A stretch of 64,000 nucleotides of DNA, from the NCBI GenBank assembly GCA_021827645.1, contig JAKAVA010000009.1, positions 1-64,000 of the forward strand, in the 5' to 3' direction. The stretch comes from Planctomycetota bacterium (GTDB taxonomy: Bacteria; Planctomycetota; Phycisphaerae; WQYP01). A program made the translations under genes and the position numbers. Numbering within the stretch: the stretch's first letter is position 1; each line of letters starts with the position of its first letter. The notes under the pieces are model-generated. The model was not told where the DNA came from and did not search any database. It saw only the letters and a list, made by a program, of their open reading frames with translations. Shown piece after piece: positions 9,517 to 17,536 of the stretch.

Positions 9517-12081
9517 ATGTCCCGATCCGATTTTCAATCCAACCCATCATCGGCATTGAATCGCCGCAGGCTTTTGCAGATCGCCGCCTGTGCCGGGGCA
9601 GCCGCAGCACTTTCGGGTTGCGAGCGGAATTCATCCGAAGCGATGACCGGTTCGATCAAACCGAACGGGGTCTTTGAGGCATCCTCGCTGACGGGTGCAG
9701 ACTGGACATTTCATCAGGAGGGGGAAACCGAGCGGCTTCCCGCCGTTGTTCCCGGCAGCACCTACACCGATCTGCTCAGAAACGGGAAACTTCCCGATCC
9801 CTACTACCGGGAGAACATGGACAAGGTGCAGTGGGTTGCGGAAAAAAATTGGTTCTATGAACGGACGTTTCACATATCCGATGAGATGCTCACGCGTAAA
9901 CATCTCCGCCTGCAGTGTGACGGCCTCGATACCCTCGCCACAGTCTGGGTCAATGGACACCATATCGGCGACGCGGACAACATGTTCCGCCAGTGGAGTT
10001 TTAACATAAAACCATTTGTGCATCGCGGAAATAATACGCTGCGAATCAAATTCAGCACGCTGGAGCCTACCGTCCGTAAACTCAGTGCGAGCTACAAAGC
10101 CCGATACGGAATTAATCTCACTGATCCGCGATGTTGGATTCGCAAGGCCCCCTACATGTGGGGCTGGGACTGGTGCCGTCCGATGCTCACCCAGGGTATC
10201 TGGCGGGATATCCGTATTGAATCATTTGATGCCAAAATTACCGATGTCGGCGTCCATCAGCACCACCGACCGGACGGTTCGGTACGCCTGTCCGTGCACA
10301 CCTCGGCCATCGGGGCGCCTGCAGATTCCAAGCTTGTCGTAACCGTTTCACTGGGCGGCCGGACGGTGACCACCGGTATCGGACGAATTCAGGGCGGGAG
10401 CTCGATTGTCGATCTGACCATTACCCAACCGGAACTCTGGTGGCCCAACGGCATGGGGGCACATCCTCTGTATCGTGTAACCGTTGAACTCAATCAGGCC
10501 AACTTCGTGCTCCATTCACACAGTTGCCGCGTCGGCCTTCGCACCGCTGAGGTGCTGCCGCCGAAGGATGGCGTCGCCATGCACATCAAGATTAATGGAA
10601 TTCCCGTATTCGCCAAGGGCGCCGATTGGATTCCCGCCGACAATCTCCCCACCCGGGTTACACCCGAAATCCTCCGCTACTACATGAAAACCGCCGCCGA
10701 TTGCAATTTTAACTTCATACGCCTCTGGGGCGGTGGCTATTACGAACAGGACGAACTCTTCGACCTCTGTGATGAACTGGGGATCATGCTGCAGTTTGAA
10801 TTCAAGTTCGCCAACGATACCTACCCCGTCAACGATAAAACCTGGATGGACAATCTGCATGTGGAACTGGAACAGCAGATTCGCCGCTGCCGCAATCATC
10901 CCTCGATCGTCATCTGGAGCGGAAACAACGAGATTCGGCGCTTCAAGGGGTATTATCATCTTTTCGGCGACGTGATCGGCGGGGAGGTCCATCGGTTGGT
11001 ACCCGGTGCATTTTATGAAGTCGGCAGCGGCGCCGCCGGCAGCGGAGACATTCACGCCTGGTGGGTCTGGCATGGAAAGGCACCTTTCAATTGGTTCCGC
11101 AGCTTTAACGGCTTTGTAACCGAATTCGGCATTCAGTCCTTTCCCGCGCCGCAAACCGTGGACACCTACACCGATGCCGCCGATCGTGAGTCGATTCATT
11201 CCCCCGTCATGCGCTATCATGAACGTGACGGTAGCGGCCACGGCATCGGCATCATCATGCACTACACCCATATGTACTTCGGTAGGTCACCCGATAATTT
11301 TGATGACACGCTTCTGCTTACACAGCTTGATCAATCGTACGGAATCCGCTTCGCGGTCGAACATTGGCGACGCGATATGCCCCGATCCATGGCGGCGGCC
11401 ATCTGGCAATTCAATGACTGCTGGCCGGCCCCTACATGGGCGATGATTGATTATGACCGGCGATGGAAAACCGTCCAATATCAGTCACGGCACTTCTTTG
11501 CTCCGATCATCGTCACCGGTATACCCGACAGAAAAAATAAAACAGCCCCTCTGCATGTTACCAGTGATCTTCAGAAGGATGCTTCCGGCGTACTTCAATG
11601 GTTGGTGACCGATCTGGACGGCAATCAGCTCCTCTCCGGTCATCGCGATATTCATATTCCCGCACGGACGAGCTTGAATGCCCATACTCTTGATCTGACG
11701 CATGAGGCGGAAAAGCTTGGCGAAAATAATATTCTCATCTGGCCGACCGTCATCATCAACGGTCAGATCGTCGCCCAGAACACGCTCTTTTTCCCGCGAC
11801 CGCTGGAACTCAAACTGCCCCGTCCGCAGATATCGCATACGATCCGCGGAGCCGGTCGGCAGTATCACATAACCCTGACGTCCGACAAACCGGCCCTCTG
11901 GTGCTTCCTGAGATTGAAAAAGGCGCGTGGCCAATTTTCCGATAATTTCTTCCATCTCTGCCCCGGCCGCGAGATGCATATTTACCTCACACTTGATGAG
12001 CCGCTCTCGCCGACGGATATCACCGATGAACTGAGCATCGGCAGCGTTTATGATCTGGCCCCGGACATGCGGCAGGCGTAA
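9517..12081 (+). CDS. Exported GH2 beta-mannosidase
   Basis: This 854-residue glycoside hydrolase family 2 enzyme probably removes terminal beta-D-mannose from mannan-derived oligosaccharides. NRRRLLQ followed by a hydrophobic stretch and LSGC (Cys35) fits a Tat-type lipoprotein signal, so the enzyme is likely membrane-tethered outside the cytoplasm. A sugar-binding jelly roll (~45-210, with VWVNG) is followed by an Ig-like domain (~215-325) and a TIM barrel (~330-640). The barrel has IRLWGGGYYE and the acid/base Glu472 in WSGNNE; Glu536 in VTEFG is the nucleophile. C-terminal beta domains end the protein. YRENMDKVQWV and APYMWGWDW are typical of beta-mannosidases rather than LacZ. GGAG lies eight bases before the ATG. 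It is flanked by unrelated genes. Confidence 0.9.
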   Translation: MSRSDFQSNPSSALNRRRLLQIAACAGAAAALSGCERNSSEAMTGSIKPNGVFEASSLTGADWTFHQEGETERLPAVVPGSTYTDLLRNGKLPDPYYRENMDKVQWVAEKNWFYERTFHISDEMLTRKHLRLQCDGLDTLATVWVNGHHIGDADNMFRQWSFNIKPFVHRGNNTLRIKFSTLEPTVRKLSASYKARYGINLTDPRCWIRKAPYMWGWDWCRPMLTQGIWRDIRIESFDAKITDVGVHQHHRPDGSVRLSVHTSAIGAPADSKLVVTVSLGGRTVTTGIGRIQGGSSIVDLTITQPELWWPNGMGAHPLYRVTVELNQANFVLHSHSCRVGLRTAEVLPPKDGVAMHIKINGIPVFAKGADWIPADNLPTRVTPEILRYYMKTAADCNFNFIRLWGGGYYEQDELFDLCDELGIMLQFEFKFANDTYPVNDKTWMDNLHVELEQQIRRCRNHPSIVIWSGNNEIRRFKGYYHLFGDVIGGEVHRLVPGAFYEVGSGAAGSGDIHAWWVWHGKAPFNWFRSFNGFVTEFGIQSFPAPQTVDTYTDAADRESIHSPVMRYHERDGSGHGIGIIMHYTHMYFGRSPDNFDDTLLLTQLDQSYGIRFAVEHWRRDMPRSMAAAIWQFNDCWPAPTWAMIDYDRRWKTVQYQSRHFFAPIIVTGIPDRKNKTAPLHVTSDLQKDASGVLQWLVTDLDGNQLLSGHRDIHIPARTSLNAHTLDLTHEAEKLGENNILIWPTVIINGQIVAQNTLFFPRPLELKLPRPQISHTIRGAGRQYHITLTSDKPALWCFLRLKKARGQFSDNFFHLCPGREMHIYLTLDEPLSPTDITDELSIGSVYDLAPDMRQA

Positions 12082-12439
12082 GCGATATACGATCGGAATG
12101 CCGGGCGAAACTCCCAAAAATCCCGCGCCACCGGGATGTGTCGCTTTCTGCGCCGCACCCGAATCGCATCGATATCGATTTTGGCACAATTGATGTAACT
12201 CAGTAGAAATGCATGATCTTAGATCATGTTCCCGTTATCTTTTACCCCGCACCGCAGGCGGCGAAATTTCTCAACAAAAAACAATCTCCCAAAATCCGGC
12301 TGTTGAGGGAGTAAAATTTCAGGATCAAAACGGGTAGAATGTGGCGTGCATGGCCGGGGATTGACTTTCACCCCGCATCGCAGATACTCCAACGCAGCAT
12401 GAAAGATGCTTGTTTTGCAGAGGGTTCGAGTTTCGACTG
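12082..12439. other. Intergenic region with palindromes, no gene seen
   Basis: Two inverted repeats stand out: ATCCCG-cgccac-CGGGAT at 12120-12137, a possible weak terminator without a T-run, and a 17-base palindrome at 12212-12228. Two short similar blocks, ACCCCGCACCGCAG near 12242 and ACCCCGCATCGCAG near 12370, occur in the same orientation. No coding frame is supported. Confidence 0.4.
12212..12228. promoter_or_regulatory. 17-base palindrome, possible operator
   Basis: CATGATCT-T-AGATCATG is a perfect inverted repeat around a single central base, about 210 bases upstream of the HAD gene and 130 past the mannosidase stop. Its size and symmetry fit a dimeric repressor site, but no regulator is adjacent. 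Confidence 0.25.
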
Positions 12440-13204
12440 ATGTTTGACGCCATTCTATTTGATCTTGCGGATACGCTCCTTCACTTTGGTAAGGTGCGCC
12501 CCGTTTCCCTCTTTGGGCAGGGGTGCCGGGATACACATGAATATCTTGTGGAACGTCGTTTATCCCCCCCCAATTATGCGACATACCGCAAAGTCAGCCT
12601 TCGTGCGTTTACCGGGCGATATATCTGGTCCAATGTGAAAGGGCGCGACTTCAACGGGTTGGATGTCATTGTGAATGTCATGCGCAAACTGGAAATTCAG
12701 GTGACGGAGCGGGACCTGCACGCGATGGCGTGGATGTGGTACCGCCCCGTACTGCCCCAGGCGCACGTTGTGCCCGGCACACATGCGATGCTGGAATCCT
12801 TCCGGCAGATGGGGATACGGATGGCCATCGTTTCCAATACCTGCGCCCCGCCCCACTGCCTGGATCAACATCTGCAACAGGAAAAACTCCTCGAATTCTT
12901 CCCCACACGCGTCTATTCCTCCACCACCCGATACCGAAAGCCACATCGGATGATCTTCGAGTCGGCTCTCTCGCAACTCGGCGTAGATGCCAAGCGCACG
13001 CTGTTTGTCGGAGACCTTATTGCCCGCGATATCCGCGGTGCTCGGCGACTGGGCATGCGTACCGTATGGAAACCCGCCCGACGAAAATCACCGATTAACC
13101 GCAGGCGTTTCAAACCGGACCACACCATCCGTATCATTACGGAACTTGAACCGATTGTTCGAGAAATCTTTCCCCCAATGGCCGAATTGAACATGGTCGG
13201 CTGA
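12440..13204 (+). CDS. HAD-superfamily hydrolase
   Basis: This 254-residue phosphatase-like protein shows all four HAD motifs: I, DLADT near residues 8-12 with nucleophile and acid Asp; II, VSNT near 132; III, Lys in YRKPHRMIF near 167; IV, FVGDLIARDIRGARRLGMRT near 186-205. The helical cap between motifs I and II makes it a class C1 enzyme, like phosphoglycolate phosphatase or haloacid dehalogenase relatives; the substrate cannot be read from sequence. The ATG at 12440 gives the normal N-terminus MFDAILFDL. An in-frame TTG at 12410 is possible but would add ten residues foreign to the family. It seems to be a single-gene unit. Confidence 0.85.
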   Translation: MFDAILFDLADTLLHFGKVRPVSLFGQGCRDTHEYLVERRLSPPNYATYRKVSLRAFTGRYIWSNVKGRDFNGLDVIVNVMRKLEIQVTERDLHAMAWMWYRPVLPQAHVVPGTHAMLESFRQMGIRMAIVSNTCAPPHCLDQHLQQEKLLEFFPTRVYSSTTRYRKPHRMIFESALSQLGVDAKRTLFVGDLIARDIRGARRLGMRTVWKPARRKSPINRRRFKPDHTIRIITELEPIVREIFPPMAELNMVG

Positions 13205-13387
13205 AGCGGCGTTTTGGTAAAGTGCCGTGAAATGCGCACTCGTCGGCGTGCCGGACATCGCCGATTTCTATCCAACCTGTCTCGATAATTGGCGTACACA
13301 AGATATCATGGCCATGGCGGCGACGGTATTGTATCCGCTTGTTCTATCGGAAATCCGCCGACGATAGCAGAAAGGTGTGAAGCCAAT

Positions 13388-15232
13388 ATGAAATTTGTAA
13401 GTCATAAACGGAAAGTGCGCAAGAGCGGGGCAACGGGTTCGATCAATCGCTGGCTGACACGATTGATGATACTCGGTGCGTGCGGCCTCATGACTGGAAG
13501 TCTGCTTGCGGACACGGCGTGCGCGGCGGGCGTGAATATCCTTACCAATCATAATGACAACTTCAACAACGGCGAGAATCTTCATGAATCGCTGCTAACG
13601 CCCCGAAATGTTCGCGTCGGAGAGTTTGGCAAACTTTTTGTCACCCGGCTTGATGGGGTGGATTACGGAGAGCCGCTGTTTGTTTCGCACGTCGATATCA
13701 CCGTCGGCCCGCACCAAGGGGTGCAGAACATCATCATCGCCGCCACATCCCGCGATGCGGTGTATGCCATCAATGCTGATACCGGCCAGGTATTGTGGAA
13801 ACGCAGCCTGCTGACCCGATTTGACAGCGCATTGGATACGGTCAAAGCGCAGGAAAAAAACCCGAATTGGGCCGCGAAGAACGAACCGCTGGAGGACACG
13901 CCGGTCATTGATCCGGCGACCGGTTCGCTCTACGTGGAATGCGAGGAGACGGAAAAAGGGCCCGGCACCCACGGCCAACTGCACTGGCTTCATCTGCTCA
14001 GTTCGCTGCGGTTAAGCAATGGGAAGCTGTACGCCCATACCATAAAAATTTCGGAAAGTGGGCCGCATGGTCAGTACATCAGCGGGCCGACCGTCCGCCG
14101 GGCGAATGGGAAGTTGGATCGCTTTTACGGGTTTGAGATCACCTTTCGGTATCTCGCGATCGATCCGGTGAATCATGTGCTGTATCTGGCCTGTGCGGAT
14201 CCGGGTGATATCGGGCCGTATAACGGATGGATTCTCGGTTATGGCACGGTAAAAAATGCGCAGGGGCGACTGCCGATCAAGGCGGTCTGGAGTGCAACCC
14301 CCAGCGGCTGGGCTGGTGGAATCTGGGGCGGACCAATTGCCATTGATCGCAAGGGGAATCTGTTTGTGGAAACGGGGAACGGCACATTTGAAACCCATCT
14401 TGTTCCGGCTCCGTACCGCGGACGGCTGCAGGTCGATTCGCCAGATCTGCGAATTCCGGCGCTGGGCGATTTCGGCGATGCCGCCCTGAAACTTGTTCCC
14501 GATTCCGACACGCATCAGCACCGCGACAACCCCAACGGTTTCGGCCTGCATGTGGCGGATTATTTCGTGCCGCAGGATGAAACTTTTCTGTTGCAGCATG
14601 ATCTTGATCTGGGCTCGTCAAGCCCCGTGCTGCTGCCGGCGTCCGTTGGTGATGCCCGCCATCGGCATCTGCTGGTGATCAACGACAAACAGGGAATTAT
14701 TTATCTGCTGGATCGGGATGATATGGGAGGATATCACGGAGGTATGAAGGGAGAGGGGCGAACGGGTTTTGACGCTGTGGTGCAGAGACTGGCGCATGCG
14801 ACGGGGCCGGGATTCAGCACCGGCGCATTTTTTGCCGGGGCGCATCGTCATGGCGGCTGGATTTATTACGCCGAAGTGAATGACTACGCCAAGGCCTTTT
14901 TTATATCCCATGCCCACATCCAGCCGAAGCCGCAGTCCGAAACTCGGGCGAAATACGGGTATCCCGGGTCGACGCCCGAGATTTCCGCCGACGGTTCGCA
15001 CCACGGCATCGTCTGGTTGCTGAACCGGAATGGCAATCGGCTTATGGCGTATCGGGCGGATGATCTGCATCGGGTATTATTTGACAGTAACAACGGGAAG
15101 GGCCGCAGCGGCTTGAGCAATAAACTCGTGGGCCGCGAAATTGATATGAATTCCACACCGACGGTCGTCGATGGGCGGGTGTATGTCAGCACGACCGACG
15201 CACTGAACTGTTACGGCCTGCTGCACCGATGA
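13388..15232 (+). CDS. Exported PQQ-type beta-propeller protein
   Basis: This 614-residue protein opens with a basic N-terminus and a hydrophobic segment (residues ~20-45, ending near ACAAG), so it is probably secreted to the periplasm. The body has repeated propeller-blade phrases typical of PQQ/Trp-docking repeats: AVYAINADTGQVLWKRSL, GSLYVECEE, YLAIDPVNHVLYLACAD, IAIDRKGNLFVETGNGTFE, IIYLLDRDDMGGY, NRLMAYRADDL and GRVYVSTTDALNCYGLL. No catalytic Asp/Glu pair of alcohol dehydrogenases and no haem motif were seen, so it may be a binding or scaffold propeller rather than a dehydrogenase. ATG 13388 follows GAAAGGTG and precedes the signal sequence; an upstream frame to 13289 is probably not translated. 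It converges on the glycosidase ending at 15242. Confidence 0.75.
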   Translation: MKFVSHKRKVRKSGATGSINRWLTRLMILGACGLMTGSLLADTACAAGVNILTNHNDNFNNGENLHESLLTPRNVRVGEFGKLFVTRLDGVDYGEPLFVSHVDITVGPHQGVQNIIIAATSRDAVYAINADTGQVLWKRSLLTRFDSALDTVKAQEKNPNWAAKNEPLEDTPVIDPATGSLYVECEETEKGPGTHGQLHWLHLLSSLRLSNGKLYAHTIKISESGPHGQYISGPTVRRANGKLDRFYGFEITFRYLAIDPVNHVLYLACADPGDIGPYNGWILGYGTVKNAQGRLPIKAVWSATPSGWAGGIWGGPIAIDRKGNLFVETGNGTFETHLVPAPYRGRLQVDSPDLRIPALGDFGDAALKLVPDSDTHQHRDNPNGFGLHVADYFVPQDETFLLQHDLDLGSSSPVLLPASVGDARHRHLLVINDKQGIIYLLDRDDMGGYHGGMKGEGRTGFDAVVQRLAHATGPGFSTGAFFAGAHRHGGWIYYAEVNDYAKAFFISHAHIQPKPQSETRAKYGYPGSTPEISADGSHHGIVWLLNRNGNRLMAYRADDLHRVLFDSNNGKGRSGLSNKLVGREIDMNSTPTVVDGRVYVSTTDALNCYGLLHR

Positions 15233-15241
15233 TCGGGGCGG

Positions 15242-17536
15242 TCAGGTTCCGCCGACCGGGATGATCTTCCAGACTCGCCAGTCGCCCGGAGCGATGCGTA
15301 ATGGCGCCCGGAGGTTTGCGCCCATCTGCGAGGCGTCGATCCGGCGACCGGTGCGGGCATTGATTATTTCATACCGACCGTGTTTGATTCCCATCGCGGC
15401 AAGGTGGAGGGTGATCGTCCCGTGCCAGGGGTGTGATCGCCACCAGGGGGCAAGGGACAGCCAGATCATGTGGTGACGGCTGTCTACCATGGGGACGGCC
15501 TCAAGTCCGTTGTAGGTCGGCGTCAGGCTCACGAATGGGTGCAGATACCGAATCAACTCCGCGGGATTCCGCAGAAGATGTCCGCCATGCCGCTGATACG
15601 CCTGAAGCATGCGGCTGTGGCGAGCGTCCATGGGGTAGACGGCTTTGAACTGATTCAGATGAACGACCCCGGCACGAACCTCCCGGTCGGTTACGACCGT
15701 AAAGGCGATGTGCCATTTTCTCCAGATGGCGGCGACCCGATTGGCAAGCCCCGTCAATATCGCCGGATGACGGAAGACCGGATGATAGGAAATGTACACC
15801 GCGACCGGCTGTGCGGGATAGTGGCCGTGCATGGCGGCAAGCAGCGGCAGGGCGTGAACATACGGCGGGAAGCCGATGTCAAATTCCCGGCCTCCGTGGT
15901 AGAGGAAAAAATCCATTCCGGCGGCTTGCGAGCCTTCAAAGCCATAATGCCCAAGGAACTGGGCGATTTCTGCTTTCAATCCGGGATGCGGGGTCCATTC
16001 CTCAAAGAGCGGCACGCGATACGCCCGCGCCAGACTCGCAAAGAGCAGCATGAGGCCGGTGTGATCGGCGCAATCTTCGCAGACCGTGACATGATATCGG
16101 CGGGCCAACTGAAAAAATGTATCCGGAATATTAAATGCAACGCCGGCACCGGAATAGCCGCCGCCCCAGTAATAATAGAGCGGGGCGCTGGTGAGCCGCC
16201 GCACCATGGCGGTCAACTTGCCGTAGGTTTCCTTGACGCTCCAATTGCGAAAGTGCTGATAAAGCGGGAACAGCGATTTGCCGGGGGGCTGGGCCGGAAC
16301 ATCATCGAATCTTGCAAAGTGGGAATCGAACGGCTGATTGATGGTGGCGGGTGTTTTGTAACGCATCCTGAGCCAATGATGAAACTCCCGCACATCGGCA
16401 CCTGCATAGCCGTTGACTTCATCGGGTCCCGGCGGCGGGCCCCACATGTAATCCAGCCAGCCAAAATCAAGAAATGCGCCTCCGAAGCCGGCATTGCGGC
16501 GCAGATGCAGAATCGTCTCGCGAACAAATTGGAAGTAGGCGCGGCGGTAGGGGTGGCTCCACCATACCGGCACACGCGAAGGAGAACCGGATGAGCCGAC
16601 GTCGTAGCGATGAATCCACGGCGGCGGATTGCCCTGCCAAACGCTGTACCAGAAGATCGGAATCACTTTGACATCCGCCCGGGCGGCATTTTTGAGCGTG
16701 CGGTCCAGCGTTTGAAAATGAAACCGGCCCGGATGCGGCTCGATCATCCCCCATTCCAGATTGATTTCTGCCCTCGTAATTCCATTTGCTTTCAAATGGG
16801 CAAACGTTTTATATGACCAAACACTCGGACGCTGATTTGCCGTCCAGACCACGGTGATGGTAACTGTTTTCGGATGCAGCTTGAAAAGCCGGCTGTGGCG
16901 CGAGAGACGAAAATAGAGGTAATCCACGCCGGGATGCGTGAGCAGTTCGGCAGGGGCACCGTTGATGACCGCGGGGCGGTACTGACTGTCGATGGTATGA
17001 CCACCGGCGGCGACCTGTCGGAGGCCGTCGCCCGATATCACCTGCGCCGGCTTCGCTCTGCGTTTGCCGAGCGAAATCATTGCCGATAGGCCCGCGCGTG
17101 ACTTTTCACCGCCGAGAATGGAATCTGCGGTCACCATAACCTTTCGCACGGCGATACCGCCCGGTGCGACAATTCGAAAATCGGCCCCCGCGTTTTCCCG
17201 GCCGGTGAAAAGGATGTGGGAGATATGAAAAATACCGGTTTGCCACTGATCTCGCTTGCCCGAGGTGTAAAAGATATCAGGAGTGCCTGCATATGCATTT
17301 GAACCGGAAATGTATTGAACGGCGATGCCGGGACTTGGCGACGGTATGTAATTAAGCTGAACGGCGAAGAGGGGCTTATGGGGGATGGTCGTAATCGGGG
17401 GCTGGATCGGCCGGGCGAATCCAACGAGTATATGGAGTGTCAGAAGTGCGAAAATGCCCATCAGGGTGGCAAATGTGCCACAGCGGATAGGGGTCCCCAG
17501 AGTGCGAACCGATCTTTCAGGCGGTTTCATCCGCAT
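15242..17536 (-). CDS. Exported GH42-like glycoside hydrolase, clan A
   Basis: A 764-residue protein with an N-terminal membrane/signal segment (about residues 20-40) and a ~170-residue beta-rich domain. A TIM barrel begins near residue 250, where KANGITRAEINLEWGMIEPHPGRFHF resembles the opening of GH42/GH35 beta-galactosidases. REFHHWLRMRY also fits GH42, and FEEWTPHPG offers a candidate nucleophile Glu. The GH42 acid/base NE pair was not found with confidence, so the family is tentative and the activity unknown. The C-terminal part resembles a beta-galactosidase trimerisation region plus a small beta domain. Its start overlaps the end of dnaX by 20 bases; ATG 17536 has GAGGA eight bases upstream, but 17545 and 17530 are alternatives. 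Confidence 0.6.
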   Translation of the reverse strand: MRMKPPERSVRTLGTPIRCGTFATLMGIFALLTLHILVGFARPIQPPITTIPHKPLFAVQLNYIPSPSPGIAVQYISGSNAYAGTPDIFYTSGKRDQWQTGIFHISHILFTGRENAGADFRIVAPGGIAVRKVMVTADSILGGEKSRAGLSAMISLGKRRAKPAQVISGDGLRQVAAGGHTIDSQYRPAVINGAPAELLTHPGVDYLYFRLSRHSRLFKLHPKTVTITVVWTANQRPSVWSYKTFAHLKANGITRAEINLEWGMIEPHPGRFHFQTLDRTLKNAARADVKVIPIFWYSVWQGNPPPWIHRYDVGSSGSPSRVPVWWSHPYRRAYFQFVRETILHLRRNAGFGGAFLDFGWLDYMWGPPPGPDEVNGYAGADVREFHHWLRMRYKTPATINQPFDSHFARFDDVPAQPPGKSLFPLYQHFRNWSVKETYGKLTAMVRRLTSAPLYYYWGGGYSGAGVAFNIPDTFFQLARRYHVTVCEDCADHTGLMLLFASLARAYRVPLFEEWTPHPGLKAEIAQFLGHYGFEGSQAAGMDFFLYHGGREFDIGFPPYVHALPLLAAMHGHYPAQPVAVYISYHPVFRHPAILTGLANRVAAIWRKWHIAFTVVTDREVRAGVVHLNQFKAVYPMDARHSRMLQAYQRHGGHLLRNPAELIRYLHPFVSLTPTYNGLEAVPMVDSRHHMIWLSLAPWWRSHPWHGTITLHLAAMGIKHGRYEIINARTGRRIDASQMGANLRAPLRIAPGDWRVWKIIPVGGT

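Noticed and set aside
15470-16594. 374-codon plus-strand frame opposite the GH42-like gene
   Set aside because: Antisense shadow of a gene with a clear TIM-barrel protein; its composition is Arg/Gly-rich without domains.
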